Assembly (NCBI RefSeq): GCF_003012735.1 | Contig: NZ_PXYI01000004.1 | Span: forward strand, 62,001-126,000 | Reading direction: 5' to 3' | Length of the DNA: 64,000 bases | From: Allosphingosinicella deserti | Lineage (GTDB): Bacteria > Pseudomonadota > Alphaproteobacteria > Sphingomonadales > Sphingomonadaceae | Shown: positions 43,570 to 52,304 of the stretch, piece by piece | How the letters are laid out: every line of letters begins with the position of its first letter | Position numbering within the stretch: position 1 is the first letter of the stretch | Made by a program: the position numbers and the translations under genes | The notes under the pieces: model-generated | Database searches by the model: none | What the model saw: the letters and a program-made list of their open reading frames with translations, nothing else | Told to the model about the DNA's origin: nothing

Positions 43570-43583
43570 ATATCGTATAATAT
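43570..43583. promoter_or_regulatory. GntR-type operator (site B1)
   Basis: ATATCGTATAATAT, identical over 14 bases to part of site A. It lies 89 bases upstream of the divergent large glycosidase-like gene. Its TATAAT-like sequence on either strand can be the -10 box, so a bound regulator would mask the promoter. Confidence 0.7.
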
Positions 43584-43632
43584 TTTAGCTCGGCGGTGCG
43601 GTAGCTGTTGACGCCGAGTCACCTTCGTCATA

Positions 43633-43646
43633 ATCGTATACCGTAT
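43633..43646. promoter_or_regulatory. GntR-type operator (site B2)
   Basis: ATCGTATACCGTAT, identical over 14 bases to site C at 51327-51340, which is 7.7 kb away in front of the Hyp catabolic operon. It centres on GTATAC, the core bound by many FCD-type GntR proteins, and is 20 bases upstream of the GH127-type start. A TTGACG -35 candidate is at 43608-43613. Confidence 0.75.
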
Positions 43647-43666
43647 CTTAATGTTGAGGTGAGGCC

Positions 43667-46063
43667 ATGTTCGTAACCAGCCGCCGGACGCTTCTCATGA
43701 GCGGCGCAGCCATCGCCTTTCTGCCGAGATCATCCGGGGCATGGGCGGCGGCGTCGGCGCTGCCCCGCACGGCGAAGCCGCTGCCGCTTTCCGCGGTGCG
43801 CCTGAAGCCTTCGCACTATGCGACCGCAGTGGAGGTCAATCGCAAATATCTGCTGAGCCTCGATCCCGATCGGTTCCTGCACAACTTCCGCAAATTTGCC
43901 GCGCTGGAGCCGAAAGCGCCGATCTACGGCGGATGGGAAAGCGACACGATCGCCGGTCATACCCTTGGTCACTATCTGACCGCCCTGGTGCTGACCAACG
44001 CCCAGACCGGATGTGAGGATTGCCGCCGGCGTGCCGACTATATCGTGCGTGAGCTCGCCGAGGTGCAGGCGAAGCGGCGGGACGGGTATGTCGGGGGGCT
44101 TCAGCGCAAGCGCAAAGACGGCAGCGTGGTCGACGGCGAGGAGATCTTCCCGGAAATCATGCGCGGCGAAATCCGCTCCGGCGGGTTCGATCTCAACGGA
44201 TCCTGGGCACCGCTTTATACGGTGCACAAATTGTGCGCGGGCCTGCTCGATGTTCACGCCGGGTGGGGCAATCAGCAGGCGCTCGCCGTACTGACCCGCC
44301 TCGGGGATTATTTCGAGCGGGTGTTCGCGGCCCTGAACGACGCCCAGATGCAGGAAATGCTCGCCTGCGAATATGGCGGGCTCACCGAGAGCTTCGCCGA
44401 ACTCCATGCGCGCACCGGGGACAAACGCTGGCTTGCGGTTGCCGAACGCCTGTACGACCGCAAGGTGCTCGATCCGCTCGCCGCCGAGCAGGACAAGCTC
44501 GCCAACTTCCACGCCAATACCCAAGTGCCCAAGCTGATCGGGCTAGCACGGCTGCACGAGCTCACCGGCAAGCCGGCCTACGGCACGGCCGCACGCTTCT
44601 TCTGGACCCGGGTTACCGGCCATCATTCCTATGTGATCGGCGGCAATGCCGATCGCGAATATTTCTTCGAACCGGATACGGTCGCCAATCACATCACCGA
44701 GCAGACCTGCGAGCATTGCAACACCTACAACATGCTCAAGCTCACCCGGCAACTCTACAGCTGGCAGCCGAACGGCGCGTTGTTCGACTATTACGAACGG
44801 GCGCATCTCAATCACGTGATGTCGGCCCAGGATCCGGCAACCGGGGGCTTCACCTACATGACCCCGCTGATGACCGGCATTCCCCGCGGCTATTCCTCGC
44901 CCGACGAGGATTCCTTCTGGTGCTGCGTCGGCAGCGGCATGGAAAGCCATGCCAAGCACGGCGAGGCGATCTTCTGGGAAGGCGAGGGGGCACTGCTCGT
45001 CAATCTCTACATCCCCGCAACTGCCGAGTGGAAGGCGCGCGGCGCCGCCCTGAGCCTCGACACCCGTTACCCCTATGGGACGGAGAGCCGGTTGACCCTC
45101 GACAGGCTCGCCCGGCCCGGCCGCTTCCGGATTGCGCTGCGGGTGCCTGGCTGGGCGAAGGGAAGGGCGACGATCGCGGTGAACGGCAAGCCGGCTGCAC
45201 CAATATTCGCGGACGGCTACGCGATCGTCGAGCGGCGCTGGCAGCCGGGCGACGTCGTGACGATCGATGTGCCGCTGGACCTCCGCATAGAATCGACGCC
45301 CGGCGATCCCGACACGATCGCATTCCTGCGCGGACCGATGGTGCTCGCGGCGGATCTCGGCGCGGTGCCGGCCGGAAAATCGGGGCGCGATGTCGAAGGC
45401 TATGACGGAGTCGCGCCGGCCATGGTGGGCGAAGATCTGCTCACTGCCTTCGTTCCTGTCGATCCGGGCCGCTCCATCTATCAGGCAAAGGGGATCGCGC
45501 GCCCGGCCGATCTGACCTTCGTGCCCTTCTACAGCCAGTATCGGCGGCGCAGCGCGGTCTATTTCAAGCGTTTCAGCGATGCCGGCTGGGCCGCCGAGCA
45601 AGCGGCATTTCTGGCCGAGCAGGCGCGTGCGCGGGATATCGCGGCGCGGTCGGTCGATGTCATGCATTTGGGTGAAATGCAGCCGGAGCGCGATCACGAT
45701 CTCGCTTCCGAAATCTCCTATCCGGTCACCTATCGTGCCCTTCAGGGCCGCGACGCGCGTTCGGGCGGCTTCTTCTCCTTCAAGATGAAGGTGAAGCCGG
45801 GTCCGTTGATCCTTCAGGCGAGCTATTGGGGCGATGAGCGCAGGGTCTCGTTCGACATCCTCGTCGACGGCGTCAAGATCGGCAGTCAGGTCCTCGACCA
45901 CGACAAGCCGGGCAGCTTCTTCGACGTCGAGTATCCGATCCCGGAAGCTGTGACGAAGGGCAAGGCCGAGGTGCTTGTGAAGTTCGTTCCACACGATCGC
46001 AGCCGCGTCGGCCCGGTATTCGGCGTACGCATCTTTACCGCCAAGCCGGCGCCGATTGCGTGA
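43667..46063 (+). CDS. GH127/GH146-type beta-L-arabinofuranosidase
   Basis: 798 residues. The Arg-Arg N-terminus (TSRRTLLMSGAAIAFL) could be a Tat signal. The catalytic domain has the DUF1680 (alpha/alpha)6 signatures GGWESDTIAGHTLGHYLTAL and HKLCAGLLD, and the metal site of HypBA1-type enzymes: Glu349-x-Cys351 (TCEHCNTYN) and Cys419-Cys420 (FWCCVGSGMESHAKHGE), one Cys being the nucleophile. A C-terminal beta domain (about 640-798, RSGGFFSFKMKVKPGPLILQASYWG) favours the GH146 branch. Known members release beta-linked L-arabinofuranose from hydroxyproline-linked arabinosides of extensin or from pectin side chains. It is the first gene of a tightly overlapping operon. Confidence 0.9.
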   Translation: MFVTSRRTLLMSGAAIAFLPRSSGAWAAASALPRTAKPLPLSAVRLKPSHYATAVEVNRKYLLSLDPDRFLHNFRKFAALEPKAPIYGGWESDTIAGHTLGHYLTALVLTNAQTGCEDCRRRADYIVRELAEVQAKRRDGYVGGLQRKRKDGSVVDGEEIFPEIMRGEIRSGGFDLNGSWAPLYTVHKLCAGLLDVHAGWGNQQALAVLTRLGDYFERVFAALNDAQMQEMLACEYGGLTESFAELHARTGDKRWLAVAERLYDRKVLDPLAAEQDKLANFHANTQVPKLIGLARLHELTGKPAYGTAARFFWTRVTGHHSYVIGGNADREYFFEPDTVANHITEQTCEHCNTYNMLKLTRQLYSWQPNGALFDYYERAHLNHVMSAQDPATGGFTYMTPLMTGIPRGYSSPDEDSFWCCVGSGMESHAKHGEAIFWEGEGALLVNLYIPATAEWKARGAALSLDTRYPYGTESRLTLDRLARPGRFRIALRVPGWAKGRATIAVNGKPAAPIFADGYAIVERRWQPGDVVTIDVPLDLRIESTPGDPDTIAFLRGPMVLAADLGAVPAGKSGRDVEGYDGVAPAMVGEDLLTAFVPVDPGRSIYQAKGIARPADLTFVPFYSQYRRRSAVYFKRFSDAGWAAEQAAFLAEQARARDIAARSVDVMHLGEMQPERDHDLASEISYPVTYRALQGRDARSGGFFSFKMKVKPGPLILQASYWGDERRVSFDILVDGVKIGSQVLDHDKPGSFFDVEYPIPEAVTKGKAEVLVKFVPHDRSRVGPVFGVRIFTAKPAPIA

Positions 46064-47091
46064 GCGAGACGGCGGAAACCGGTATCAGCATGTCCCTGGC
46101 GGAGCTTCGTGCGCTCGCGATACGCGTGCTGCGCGCCGCCGGTCTAGCCGGCGACCATGCCGACGCCGTGGCCGAGACGATCGTCGCCGGCGAGCGCGAC
46201 GGTTGCGCGTCGCATGGAGCGTATCGCCTGCTGGTTGCCGTAAACAGCATTCGGAAAGGCATCGTATCCCCCGATCCGACACCCCGCATCGAGGAGCCCG
46301 CGCCAGCCCTGATCCGAGTCCGCGGTGACTTCGGCTTTGCCCAGCTCGCCTTTGCGCTCGGCCGTCCGCGCCTGGTGACGAAGGCGCGCCGTTACGGGAT
46401 CGCCGCAATGGCGCTGAACGACGTCGTCCATTTCGCGGCGCTCTGGCCCGAGGTCGAAGCATTGGCCGAAGACGGGCTGGTCGTCCTTGCGCTGACACCG
46501 AGCCACGCCTGGGTGGCGCCGGCCGGCGGAACGCGGCCGGTGTTCGGCACCAATCCGATCGCGTTCGGCTGGCCGCGACCGGGGCGGGAGCCGTTCGTCT
46601 TCGATTTCGCGACCAGCGCCGTTGCGCGCGGCGAGATCGAGCTTCATCGCCGGGCCGGCAAGTCGGTGCCCGAAAGCTGGGGCTTTGATTCGCAAGGGCG
46701 GCCGACGTCCGACGCGGAGGCGGTGCTGAACGGCGCGATGCGCACCTTCGGCGGCCACAAGGGCTCCGCGCTGGCGGCAATGGTGGAGTTGATGGCCGGC
46801 CCGCTCATTGGCGATCTGACCAGCAGGCAATCGCTCGAGGCCGATCAAGCGCGCGGCGGTTCGCCGATCGGCGGAGAATTGATCATCGCGATCGATCCGG
46901 CCGGCTTTCTCGGCGGGTCGGTTGCCGGCGCGTTGATCGAGGCCGAGGCGATGTTCGAGGCGATCGAAGTGCAAGGGGCACGCTTGCCCTCATCGCGCCG
47001 CTATGCCGCCCGCGCGAGGAGCCTGAAGGAGGGTGTGGTCATTCCGGCCGCTCTCCATGCCGATATCGAAAAGCTCTTGGAGGCCGAATGA
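46060..47091 (+). CDS. Ldh2/malate-lactate dehydrogenase family reductase (putative delta-1-pyrroline-2-carboxylate reductase)
   Basis: 343-residue cytoplasmic NAD(P)H oxidoreductase of the Ldh_2 family. Motifs: GCASHGAYRL (substrate/His region), GTNPIAFGWPRPG, FDFATSAVARGEI and GGHKGSALAAMVELMAG. In Hyp/Pro gene clusters the family supplies the reductase that makes L-proline from delta-1-pyrroline-2-carboxylate, and other members reduce sugar acids (2,3-diketo-L-gulonate) or lactate. The locus favours the imino-acid role. The start is GTG 46060 (GTGA overlap), and the end overlaps the next ATG (ATGA). Confidence 0.82.
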   Translation: MSETAETGISMSLAELRALAIRVLRAAGLAGDHADAVAETIVAGERDGCASHGAYRLLVAVNSIRKGIVSPDPTPRIEEPAPALIRVRGDFGFAQLAFALGRPRLVTKARRYGIAAMALNDVVHFAALWPEVEALAEDGLVVLALTPSHAWVAPAGGTRPVFGTNPIAFGWPRPGREPFVFDFATSAVARGEIELHRRAGKSVPESWGFDSQGRPTSDAEAVLNGAMRTFGGHKGSALAAMVELMAGPLIGDLTSRQSLEADQARGGSPIGGELIIAIDPAGFLGGSVAGALIEAEAMFEAIEVQGARLPSSRRYAARARSLKEGVVIPAALHADIEKLLEAE

Positions 47092-48860
47092 AAACCTTCC
47101 TGCTGGTTCACGCGTTGACGCTGACCTCCGCCGCCGTCTCCGCACAGGTGCCGGCCGCTGCGGAGCGGGCCGCCAAGAGTTCCGCCGACGCACGGTTCGA
47201 AACCATCTACACGGACGAATATGCATGGCGGGAGCGGCTCAACGGGCCCAGCGAGGATGGGCCGCGAAGCATTCCCGATCGATTTCCTGACGTCGGTCCG
47301 AAGGTGCAGGCCGAAAAGCTGGCCCGCTGGACTGCGGTCGCGGCGCAGCTGGCGTCCATCGATCCGGGCGCTCTGTCGCCGGAGAACCGGGTCAACTTCG
47401 CGGTCTACAGCGCCCAGATCGAGGCGCTGCTCGCGGGCCAACGCTATCGCGAGTACGAAAAGCCCCTCAACGCCGACAGCAGTTTCTGGGGTGACATTGC
47501 CGGCGTCGGAGGCGAGAGCTTCCGCACCGAAACCGATTATCGCAATTACATTCAGATGCTGCGAACGATGCCGGGTCATTTCGCGCAGCAGATCGTCAAC
47601 ATGCGCGCCGGCCTCGCGCGCGGCTTCACCCCGCCCAAGGTGACGCTGGAGGGACGGGAATCCGGGGTCGTCGAGGTCGCCGGGGCGAAAACTCCCGAGG
47701 CATCGCCGTATTACGCGCCCTTCAAGGCGATGCCCGACGCGATCCCCAGGCCAAGGCAGGCGGAATTGCGCACGGCGGGCAAGGCGGCCATCGCCGAAGC
47801 GGTGATCCCGGCGCATCGCGACCTGCTGACGTTCCTGCGCGGCGACTATTTCCCCAAGGCGCGAACCGCGCTCGCCGCCTACGATCTTCCGGACGGTAAA
47901 GCTTATTATCAGGCGAAGATCCGCGAATTCGTAACGCTCGATCTTCCCGCGGAAGAGATCCACCGGATCGGCTTGCGCGAAGTCGCGAAGATCCGTGCAC
48001 GCATGCACGATGTCATGCGTAACGTGAAGTTCGAAGGCGATCTCAAGGCGTTCCTGACCTTCCTCCGTACGGATCCGCGATTCTACGCGAAGACGCCGCA
48101 GGAACTACTCGATCGCGCCGCATGGATCGCCAAGACCTTCGACGGCAAGGCCGGCGACTGGTTCGGGCGGCTGCCGCGAAGCCGCTTCGCAATCAAGCCG
48201 GTGCCGGAGGCGATCGCGCCTTTCTACACGAGCGGCCGCGGCGGGCCCGGCATCTACTTGGTCAACACCTACAATCTTTCGGCCCGCGCGCTCTACTCGC
48301 TGCCCGCTTTGACGCTGCACGAAAGCGCGCCCGGCCACGCCTTCCAGATGCCGCTCGCCAACGAGAATGACAGCCTGCCCAAGTTCCGGCGCGAGTCCTA
48401 TCTTTCGGCCTATGGCGAGGGCTGGGCCCTCTATTCGGAAGCGCTTGGCGAAGAGATGGGCATGTACGAAACGCCCTATGATCTGTTCGGGATGCTGAGC
48501 TACCAGATGTGGCGCGCGGCGCGGCTGGTGGTCGATACCGGCATCCACACCAAAGGGTGGACCCGAGCGCAGGCGATCGCCTTCCTGCTCGACAACACCG
48601 CACTTGCCGAGCACGAAGTGACCACGGAAGTCGATCGCTACATCGCCTGGCCAGGGCAGGCCCTTTCTTATTATATGGGCGAGCTCGCAATCCAGGAGCA
48701 GCGCGCGCGCGCGCAACACGCGCTTGGCGACAAATTCGACATCCGCGCCTTCCACGACGCGGTGCTGTCGCTCGGATCCGTGCCGCTGCCGGTGATCAAG
48801 GATCGGATCGACCAGTTGATCGCGGACGGCGGCAAGGGGCCCTATCCGATCGAGCGGTAA
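47088..48860 (+). CDS. Secreted DUF885-family protein, putative metallopeptidase
   Basis: 590 residues with a cleavable signal peptide (MKTFLLVHALTLTSAAVSA-QV), so periplasmic. It has the DUF885 metal motif HESAPGHAFQ and the later GEGWALYSEALGEEMG, and WTRAQAIAFLLDNTALAEHEVTTEVDRYIAWPGQALSYYMG, the highly conserved C-terminal block. It is paralogous to the lipoprotein at 33930. Being co-translated with an arabinofuranosidase and an imino-acid reductase suggests that it cuts (hydroxy)proline-containing peptides after deglycosylation. DUF885 substrates are otherwise unknown to me. Confidence 0.85.
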   Translation: MKTFLLVHALTLTSAAVSAQVPAAAERAAKSSADARFETIYTDEYAWRERLNGPSEDGPRSIPDRFPDVGPKVQAEKLARWTAVAAQLASIDPGALSPENRVNFAVYSAQIEALLAGQRYREYEKPLNADSSFWGDIAGVGGESFRTETDYRNYIQMLRTMPGHFAQQIVNMRAGLARGFTPPKVTLEGRESGVVEVAGAKTPEASPYYAPFKAMPDAIPRPRQAELRTAGKAAIAEAVIPAHRDLLTFLRGDYFPKARTALAAYDLPDGKAYYQAKIREFVTLDLPAEEIHRIGLREVAKIRARMHDVMRNVKFEGDLKAFLTFLRTDPRFYAKTPQELLDRAAWIAKTFDGKAGDWFGRLPRSRFAIKPVPEAIAPFYTSGRGGPGIYLVNTYNLSARALYSLPALTLHESAPGHAFQMPLANENDSLPKFRRESYLSAYGEGWALYSEALGEEMGMYETPYDLFGMLSYQMWRAARLVVDTGIHTKGWTRAQAIAFLLDNTALAEHEVTTEVDRYIAWPGQALSYYMGELAIQEQRARAQHALGDKFDIRAFHDAVLSLGSVPLPVIKDRIDQLIADGGKGPYPIER

Positions 48861-48880
48861 GCCCCGGAGGTGTGCTCCTC

Positions 48881-50062
48881 TCAGCCGAACGGCCGGTCGA
48901 TCGAGACCTGGGGTTCGGTGAACCAGGCGGCACCGGTATCGGTGACGTGGAAATGATCTTCCAGGCGGATGCCGAACTTGCCCGGGACGACGATCATCGG
49001 CTCGTTCGAGAAGCACATTCCGGGCGCAAGGGGCGTCCTGTCGCCGCGGACGAGGTAAGCGGGTTCGTGGATGGATAGGCCAATACCGTGACCGGTCCGG
49101 TGCGGCAGACCGGGGAGACGGAAATCGGGGCCGAGGCCCGCCGCTTCGAGCACGCGCCGCGCGGCGGCGTCGACCGCTTCGCAGGGGGCGCCGGGCTGCA
49201 CCGCATCGAACGCGGCGGCCTGCGCCTCCTTCTCAAGTGACCAGATCGCCCGTTCCTCGGCGCTCGCACGACCGAAGGCATAGGTCCGGGTGATGTCGGA
49301 ATGATAACCCTCGACCCGGCAGCCGGTATCGATCAGCACGAGCTGATCCTCCTTCAGGATCTGATCGCCCGGCAGGCCGTGCGGGAACGCAGTCGCATGG
49401 CCGAACTGAACGATGCAGAAGGTGGAGGCGCCGCCGCCGATCGCGCGGTGGGCTTCGTCGATGAACCGGACGACCGTGCTTGCGGCGATGCCGGGCGCGA
49501 GAATGCGCGCTGCACGGCGGTGAACTTCGAGAGTCATCGCCTTTGCTTGCGCGAGCAGCTGCAACTCGGCCGCCGATTTGCACTTGCGGCAGCCGTCGAT
49601 CGCGGGCGCGCCATCGATTACGGAGAGTCCGGTGCGCCGCAGCTTCTCGCCCCATTGGAACGGCAGCAGGGGGTCGAGCGCCAACGTCGAACCGGGGGCA
49701 AGCGCGCCGGCGGTCAACGCGACCGGATCCTCATCTTCCTCCCAGAGCAGGAGCTCCGCCCGGCTGTCGAGACCGGCCTCGAGCGTGCCGCGTTCGAACG
49801 CCGGACAGATGATCGAGGCCGGCCCGTTCACCGGCAGCAGCAGGGCAACCATGCGCTCGCTGGGGCTCCACGCGAGGCCGGTGAAATAGCGCAGGCTGGC
49901 GCCGGCATTGACGAGCAGGGCATCCGCGCCGGCCGCCTCGGTCAGCACCCGGGCACGGTCGAGGCGCGACTGCCGCTCGTCACGCGTGATCGGCGGCGCC
50001 AGGTGAGCCCAAGGGCGGATCGCCGCCAGCTCCGCTTCGTAGCTTGAACCTCCGATGGTCAT
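48881..50062 (-). CDS. M24-family Xaa-Pro-type peptidase
   Basis: 393-residue creatinase/prolidase-fold peptidase. An N-terminal domain (to about 160) is followed by the pita-bread domain with the five metal ligands Asp245 and Asp256 (LIDTGCRVEGYHSD), His325 (GHGIGL), Glu354 (SNEPM) and Glu368 (RLEDH). No signal peptide, so it works in the cytoplasm, where it would release (hydroxy)proline from imported Xaa-Pro/Xaa-Hyp peptides. The start at 50062 overlaps the upstream oxidoreductase gene (ATGA). It converges with the DUF885 gene, with only 20 bases between. Confidence 0.9.
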   Translation of the reverse strand: MTIGGSSYEAELAAIRPWAHLAPPITRDERQSRLDRARVLTEAAGADALLVNAGASLRYFTGLAWSPSERMVALLLPVNGPASIICPAFERGTLEAGLDSRAELLLWEEDEDPVALTAGALAPGSTLALDPLLPFQWGEKLRRTGLSVIDGAPAIDGCRKCKSAAELQLLAQAKAMTLEVHRRAARILAPGIAASTVVRFIDEAHRAIGGGASTFCIVQFGHATAFPHGLPGDQILKEDQLVLIDTGCRVEGYHSDITRTYAFGRASAEERAIWSLEKEAQAAAFDAVQPGAPCEAVDAAARRVLEAAGLGPDFRLPGLPHRTGHGIGLSIHEPAYLVRGDRTPLAPGMCFSNEPMIVVPGKFGIRLEDHFHVTDTGAAWFTEPQVSIDRPFG

Positions 50063-51294
50063 GCTTGATGCTTCCTTCCGAAACGCTCGACTGCGAACGG
50101 TGCGAGATCCACGGGGACGGTCTCGCCACACACCAGTGCCGACACGATCTCGGCCGTGACGGGTGCGAGCGTCAGTCCGAGATGCTGGTGGCCGAACGCA
50201 TAAAGCAGGTTCGGGACGCGGCGCGAGCGGCCGATCGCCGGCAGATAATCGGGCAAGGTCGGCCGCGCCCCCATCCAGCGGGTGAATGGTCCTCGCAGCG
50301 GCAGGCCGATTTCTGAGACATGCCGCTCGAGGCGCTGCCATTTGCGGGGATCGGCCGGGGCATCGGGGGCGCCGAATTCGACGAAGCTCGCGGCCTGCAC
50401 GCAATCGGCATAGCGGGTGACGATCATAGATCTGTCTTCCAACACCAAAGGCGGCAGCTGCGCAGGCCAGCGATCGGCCGAAGCGCGGATATGGTAGCCC
50501 CGCTCGGCAATCAGCGGTGCGTAGTGTCCGGCCGTAGTCATGAGGGAGCGCGATCCGACGCCGGCGGCGACGAGCACGAGTTCGGCGGCATGGCCCTTCA
50601 CGGACGCGCGGCCATTCTCGACATGAAGCGCCGCCGCGCTGCGGATGATCTCTCCGCCGGCGGTGAGGAGGGCTTCCTCCAGAACGTCGGCAAGCTGGTC
50701 GAGGTCGCTGATCTGGCCGCTGCCGTGGAACTGGATCGCGTCGGCGATGCGGCCCCCGGTCATCTCTCGGAGCATTGCCAGATCGCCCTCCTGCACGGCG
50801 TCGATCCGCGCGGAGCCGGTCTCGGCCGCCTCCCAGGCCGCGCGACCGGCCGCGGCCGAGCGCGTCGATTCCCAGGCGATGATATGGCCGTCGCAGCGCA
50901 GCAGATCCGGGCGCGCGACCGCCGTGAGCAGCCGGCTCCAGGCCGGCATCGCGTCGGCGAGCAGGCCGGCGAGTGCGTGCCGCCCGGCTTCGAAGCAGCG
51001 GGGGCTGGAGGCGCGCAGCATACGCAGGCCGAACGGCAGCCAGTGACGGATCATCGATGGAGGCAAGGCGAGCGCGCCGCCGGCGGAGAACAGCCGCTTT
51101 GGAATTGTGCGCAGAGTCGCCGGCGCGGCGAGCGGAGACACCTGTTCGACCGCGATGTGGCCCGCATTGCCCCACGATGCGGCATTGCGCACCGGCGACG
51201 CTTCGATCACCCTTACGCCATGCCCTTGGCGCGCCAGGGTCACTGCAGTGGCGAGGCCGATTACACCTCCACCGATGACAACAATTTCGCTCAC
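50059..51294 (-). CDS. FAD-dependent D-amino acid dehydrogenase, probable cis-4-hydroxy-D-proline dehydrogenase
   Basis: 411-residue DadA/DAO-family flavoprotein with the N-terminal Rossmann motif IVVIGGGVIGLATAVTLARQGHGVRVIE and the C-terminal FAD segment GARPTLPDYLPAIG..NLLYAFGHQHLGLTLAPVTAEIV, diagnostic of the DadA group. In bacterial Hyp catabolism such an enzyme oxidises cis-4-hydroxy-D-proline, the epimerase product, to delta-1-pyrroline-4-hydroxy-2-carboxylate. The start is GTG 51294 with AAGGAA. It is divergent from the deaminase/epimerase operon across site C, which supports that role over general D-amino-acid use. Confidence 0.88.
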   Translation of the reverse strand: MSEIVVIGGGVIGLATAVTLARQGHGVRVIEASPVRNAASWGNAGHIAVEQVSPLAAPATLRTIPKRLFSAGGALALPPSMIRHWLPFGLRMLRASSPRCFEAGRHALAGLLADAMPAWSRLLTAVARPDLLRCDGHIIAWESTRSAAAGRAAWEAAETGSARIDAVQEGDLAMLREMTGGRIADAIQFHGSGQISDLDQLADVLEEALLTAGGEIIRSAAALHVENGRASVKGHAAELVLVAAGVGSRSLMTTAGHYAPLIAERGYHIRASADRWPAQLPPLVLEDRSMIVTRYADCVQAASFVEFGAPDAPADPRKWQRLERHVSEIGLPLRGPFTRWMGARPTLPDYLPAIGRSRRVPNLLYAFGHQHLGLTLAPVTAEIVSALVCGETVPVDLAPFAVERFGRKHQA

Positions 51295-51326
51295 GCCATT
51301 TCCTTGGTTGCACCGCGCAACTTCAT

Positions 51327-51340
51327 ATCGTATACCGTAT
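51327..51340. promoter_or_regulatory. GntR-type operator in the Hyp divergent promoter (site C)
   Basis: ATCGTATACCGTAT, identical to site B2, sits 20 bases before the deaminase start and 33 bases from the divergent dehydrogenase start. A TTGCAC (51308-51313) and TATACC (51331-51336) pair with a 17-base spacer is a plausible plus-strand promoter, its -10 inside the operator. Confidence 0.75.
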
Positions 51341-51359
51341 AAGTCTTCAAGGTGAACGG

Positions 51360-52292
51360 ATGATCGAGCATATGGCAATCGGATGGAAGGGCGTGTTCCC
51401 TGCAGTGACAACGCAGTTGCACGAGGATCTTACGATCGATTTCGAGAATACGCAGCGTGTGGTGGACGATCTCATCCGCGACGGCGTGACCGGTATCATA
51501 GCCTTGGGTACCGTCGGTGAGAACAACTCGCTCACCTATGAGGAGAAGGTCGCGACGCTTACCGCGATCGTCGACGTCGTGGCCGGCCGAGTGCCGGTCG
51601 TCACCGGCTGCTCGGAATATGATCTCCGCCGTGCGGTACGTTATGCGCAGGCTGCCGAGAGCGTTGGCGCCGATGGCCTGATGCTATTGCCGCCGATGGT
51701 CTACGTCCCGAAGCGGAACGAGCTGGTTGCTCACTTCAAGGGCGTCGCCGACGCCACCGCGCTCCCGATCATGCTGTACAACAATCCGCCGGCCTACCGG
51801 ACGACCATCGATGCCGAGGTGCTGGAGGCCCTGGTCGGGGTCGAGAACATCGTCGCCGTCAAGGAATCGGCGCCGGACACGCGCCGTTTCAGCGATTTCC
51901 GGAACCGTTTCGGCGATCGTTACATCCTGTTCGCCGGGCTCGACGACGTTGCTCTCGAAGGCCTGTATCTCGGCGCGCAAGGCTGGGTATCCGGCCTTAC
52001 CAATGCCTTCCCACGGGAATCGGTGGAGCTGGTTGCAGCGTTCCAGCGCGGCGACCATGCCACCGCGCTTGCAATCTACCGCTGGTTCATGCCGCTTCTC
52101 CACCTCGATGCCGAGCATGATCTGGTGCAGGCGATCAAGCTCAGCGAGCAAGTGATGGGCCGAGGCTCCGAGCGCGTTCTGCCGCCGCGGCTGGTGCTTG
52201 AAGGGGCGCGGCGGGCCGAGATCATCGCTATGGTCGAGCAGGCTGCAGCGACCCGTCCGCAAATCACGTCCGCGGCCGCCCGGGCGGCCTGA
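51360..52292 (+). CDS. DHDPS-family deaminase, probable delta-1-pyrroline-4-hydroxy-2-carboxylate deaminase
   Basis: 310-residue (beta/alpha)8 enzyme of the dihydrodipicolinate synthase/NAL family. The Schiff-base lysine is Lys168 (NIVAVKES), with Tyr140 (LYNNP) and the carboxylate-binding GTVGEN loop (50-55). The family also contains true DapA, but the neighbours (Hyp epimerase, D-Hyp dehydrogenase) point to LhpC-type deamination of delta-1-pyrroline-4-hydroxy-2-carboxylate to alpha-ketoglutarate semialdehyde. First gene of the four-gene operon epimerase/regulator/permease. ATG 51360 is preferred. ATG 51372 is possible. Confidence 0.85.
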   Translation: MIEHMAIGWKGVFPAVTTQLHEDLTIDFENTQRVVDDLIRDGVTGIIALGTVGENNSLTYEEKVATLTAIVDVVAGRVPVVTGCSEYDLRRAVRYAQAAESVGADGLMLLPPMVYVPKRNELVAHFKGVADATALPIMLYNNPPAYRTTIDAEVLEALVGVENIVAVKESAPDTRRFSDFRNRFGDRYILFAGLDDVALEGLYLGAQGWVSGLTNAFPRESVELVAAFQRGDHATALAIYRWFMPLLHLDAEHDLVQAIKLSEQVMGRGSERVLPPRLVLEGARRAEIIAMVEQAAATRPQITSAAARAA

Positions 52293-52304
52293 CCCGGAAA
52301 CGAC

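Noticed and set aside
51360-52292. Authentic dihydrodipicolinate synthase (dapA)
   Set aside because: The catalytic lysine pattern fits the family broadly, but the operon with a Hyp epimerase and divergent D-amino-acid dehydrogenase favours the Hyp deaminase.
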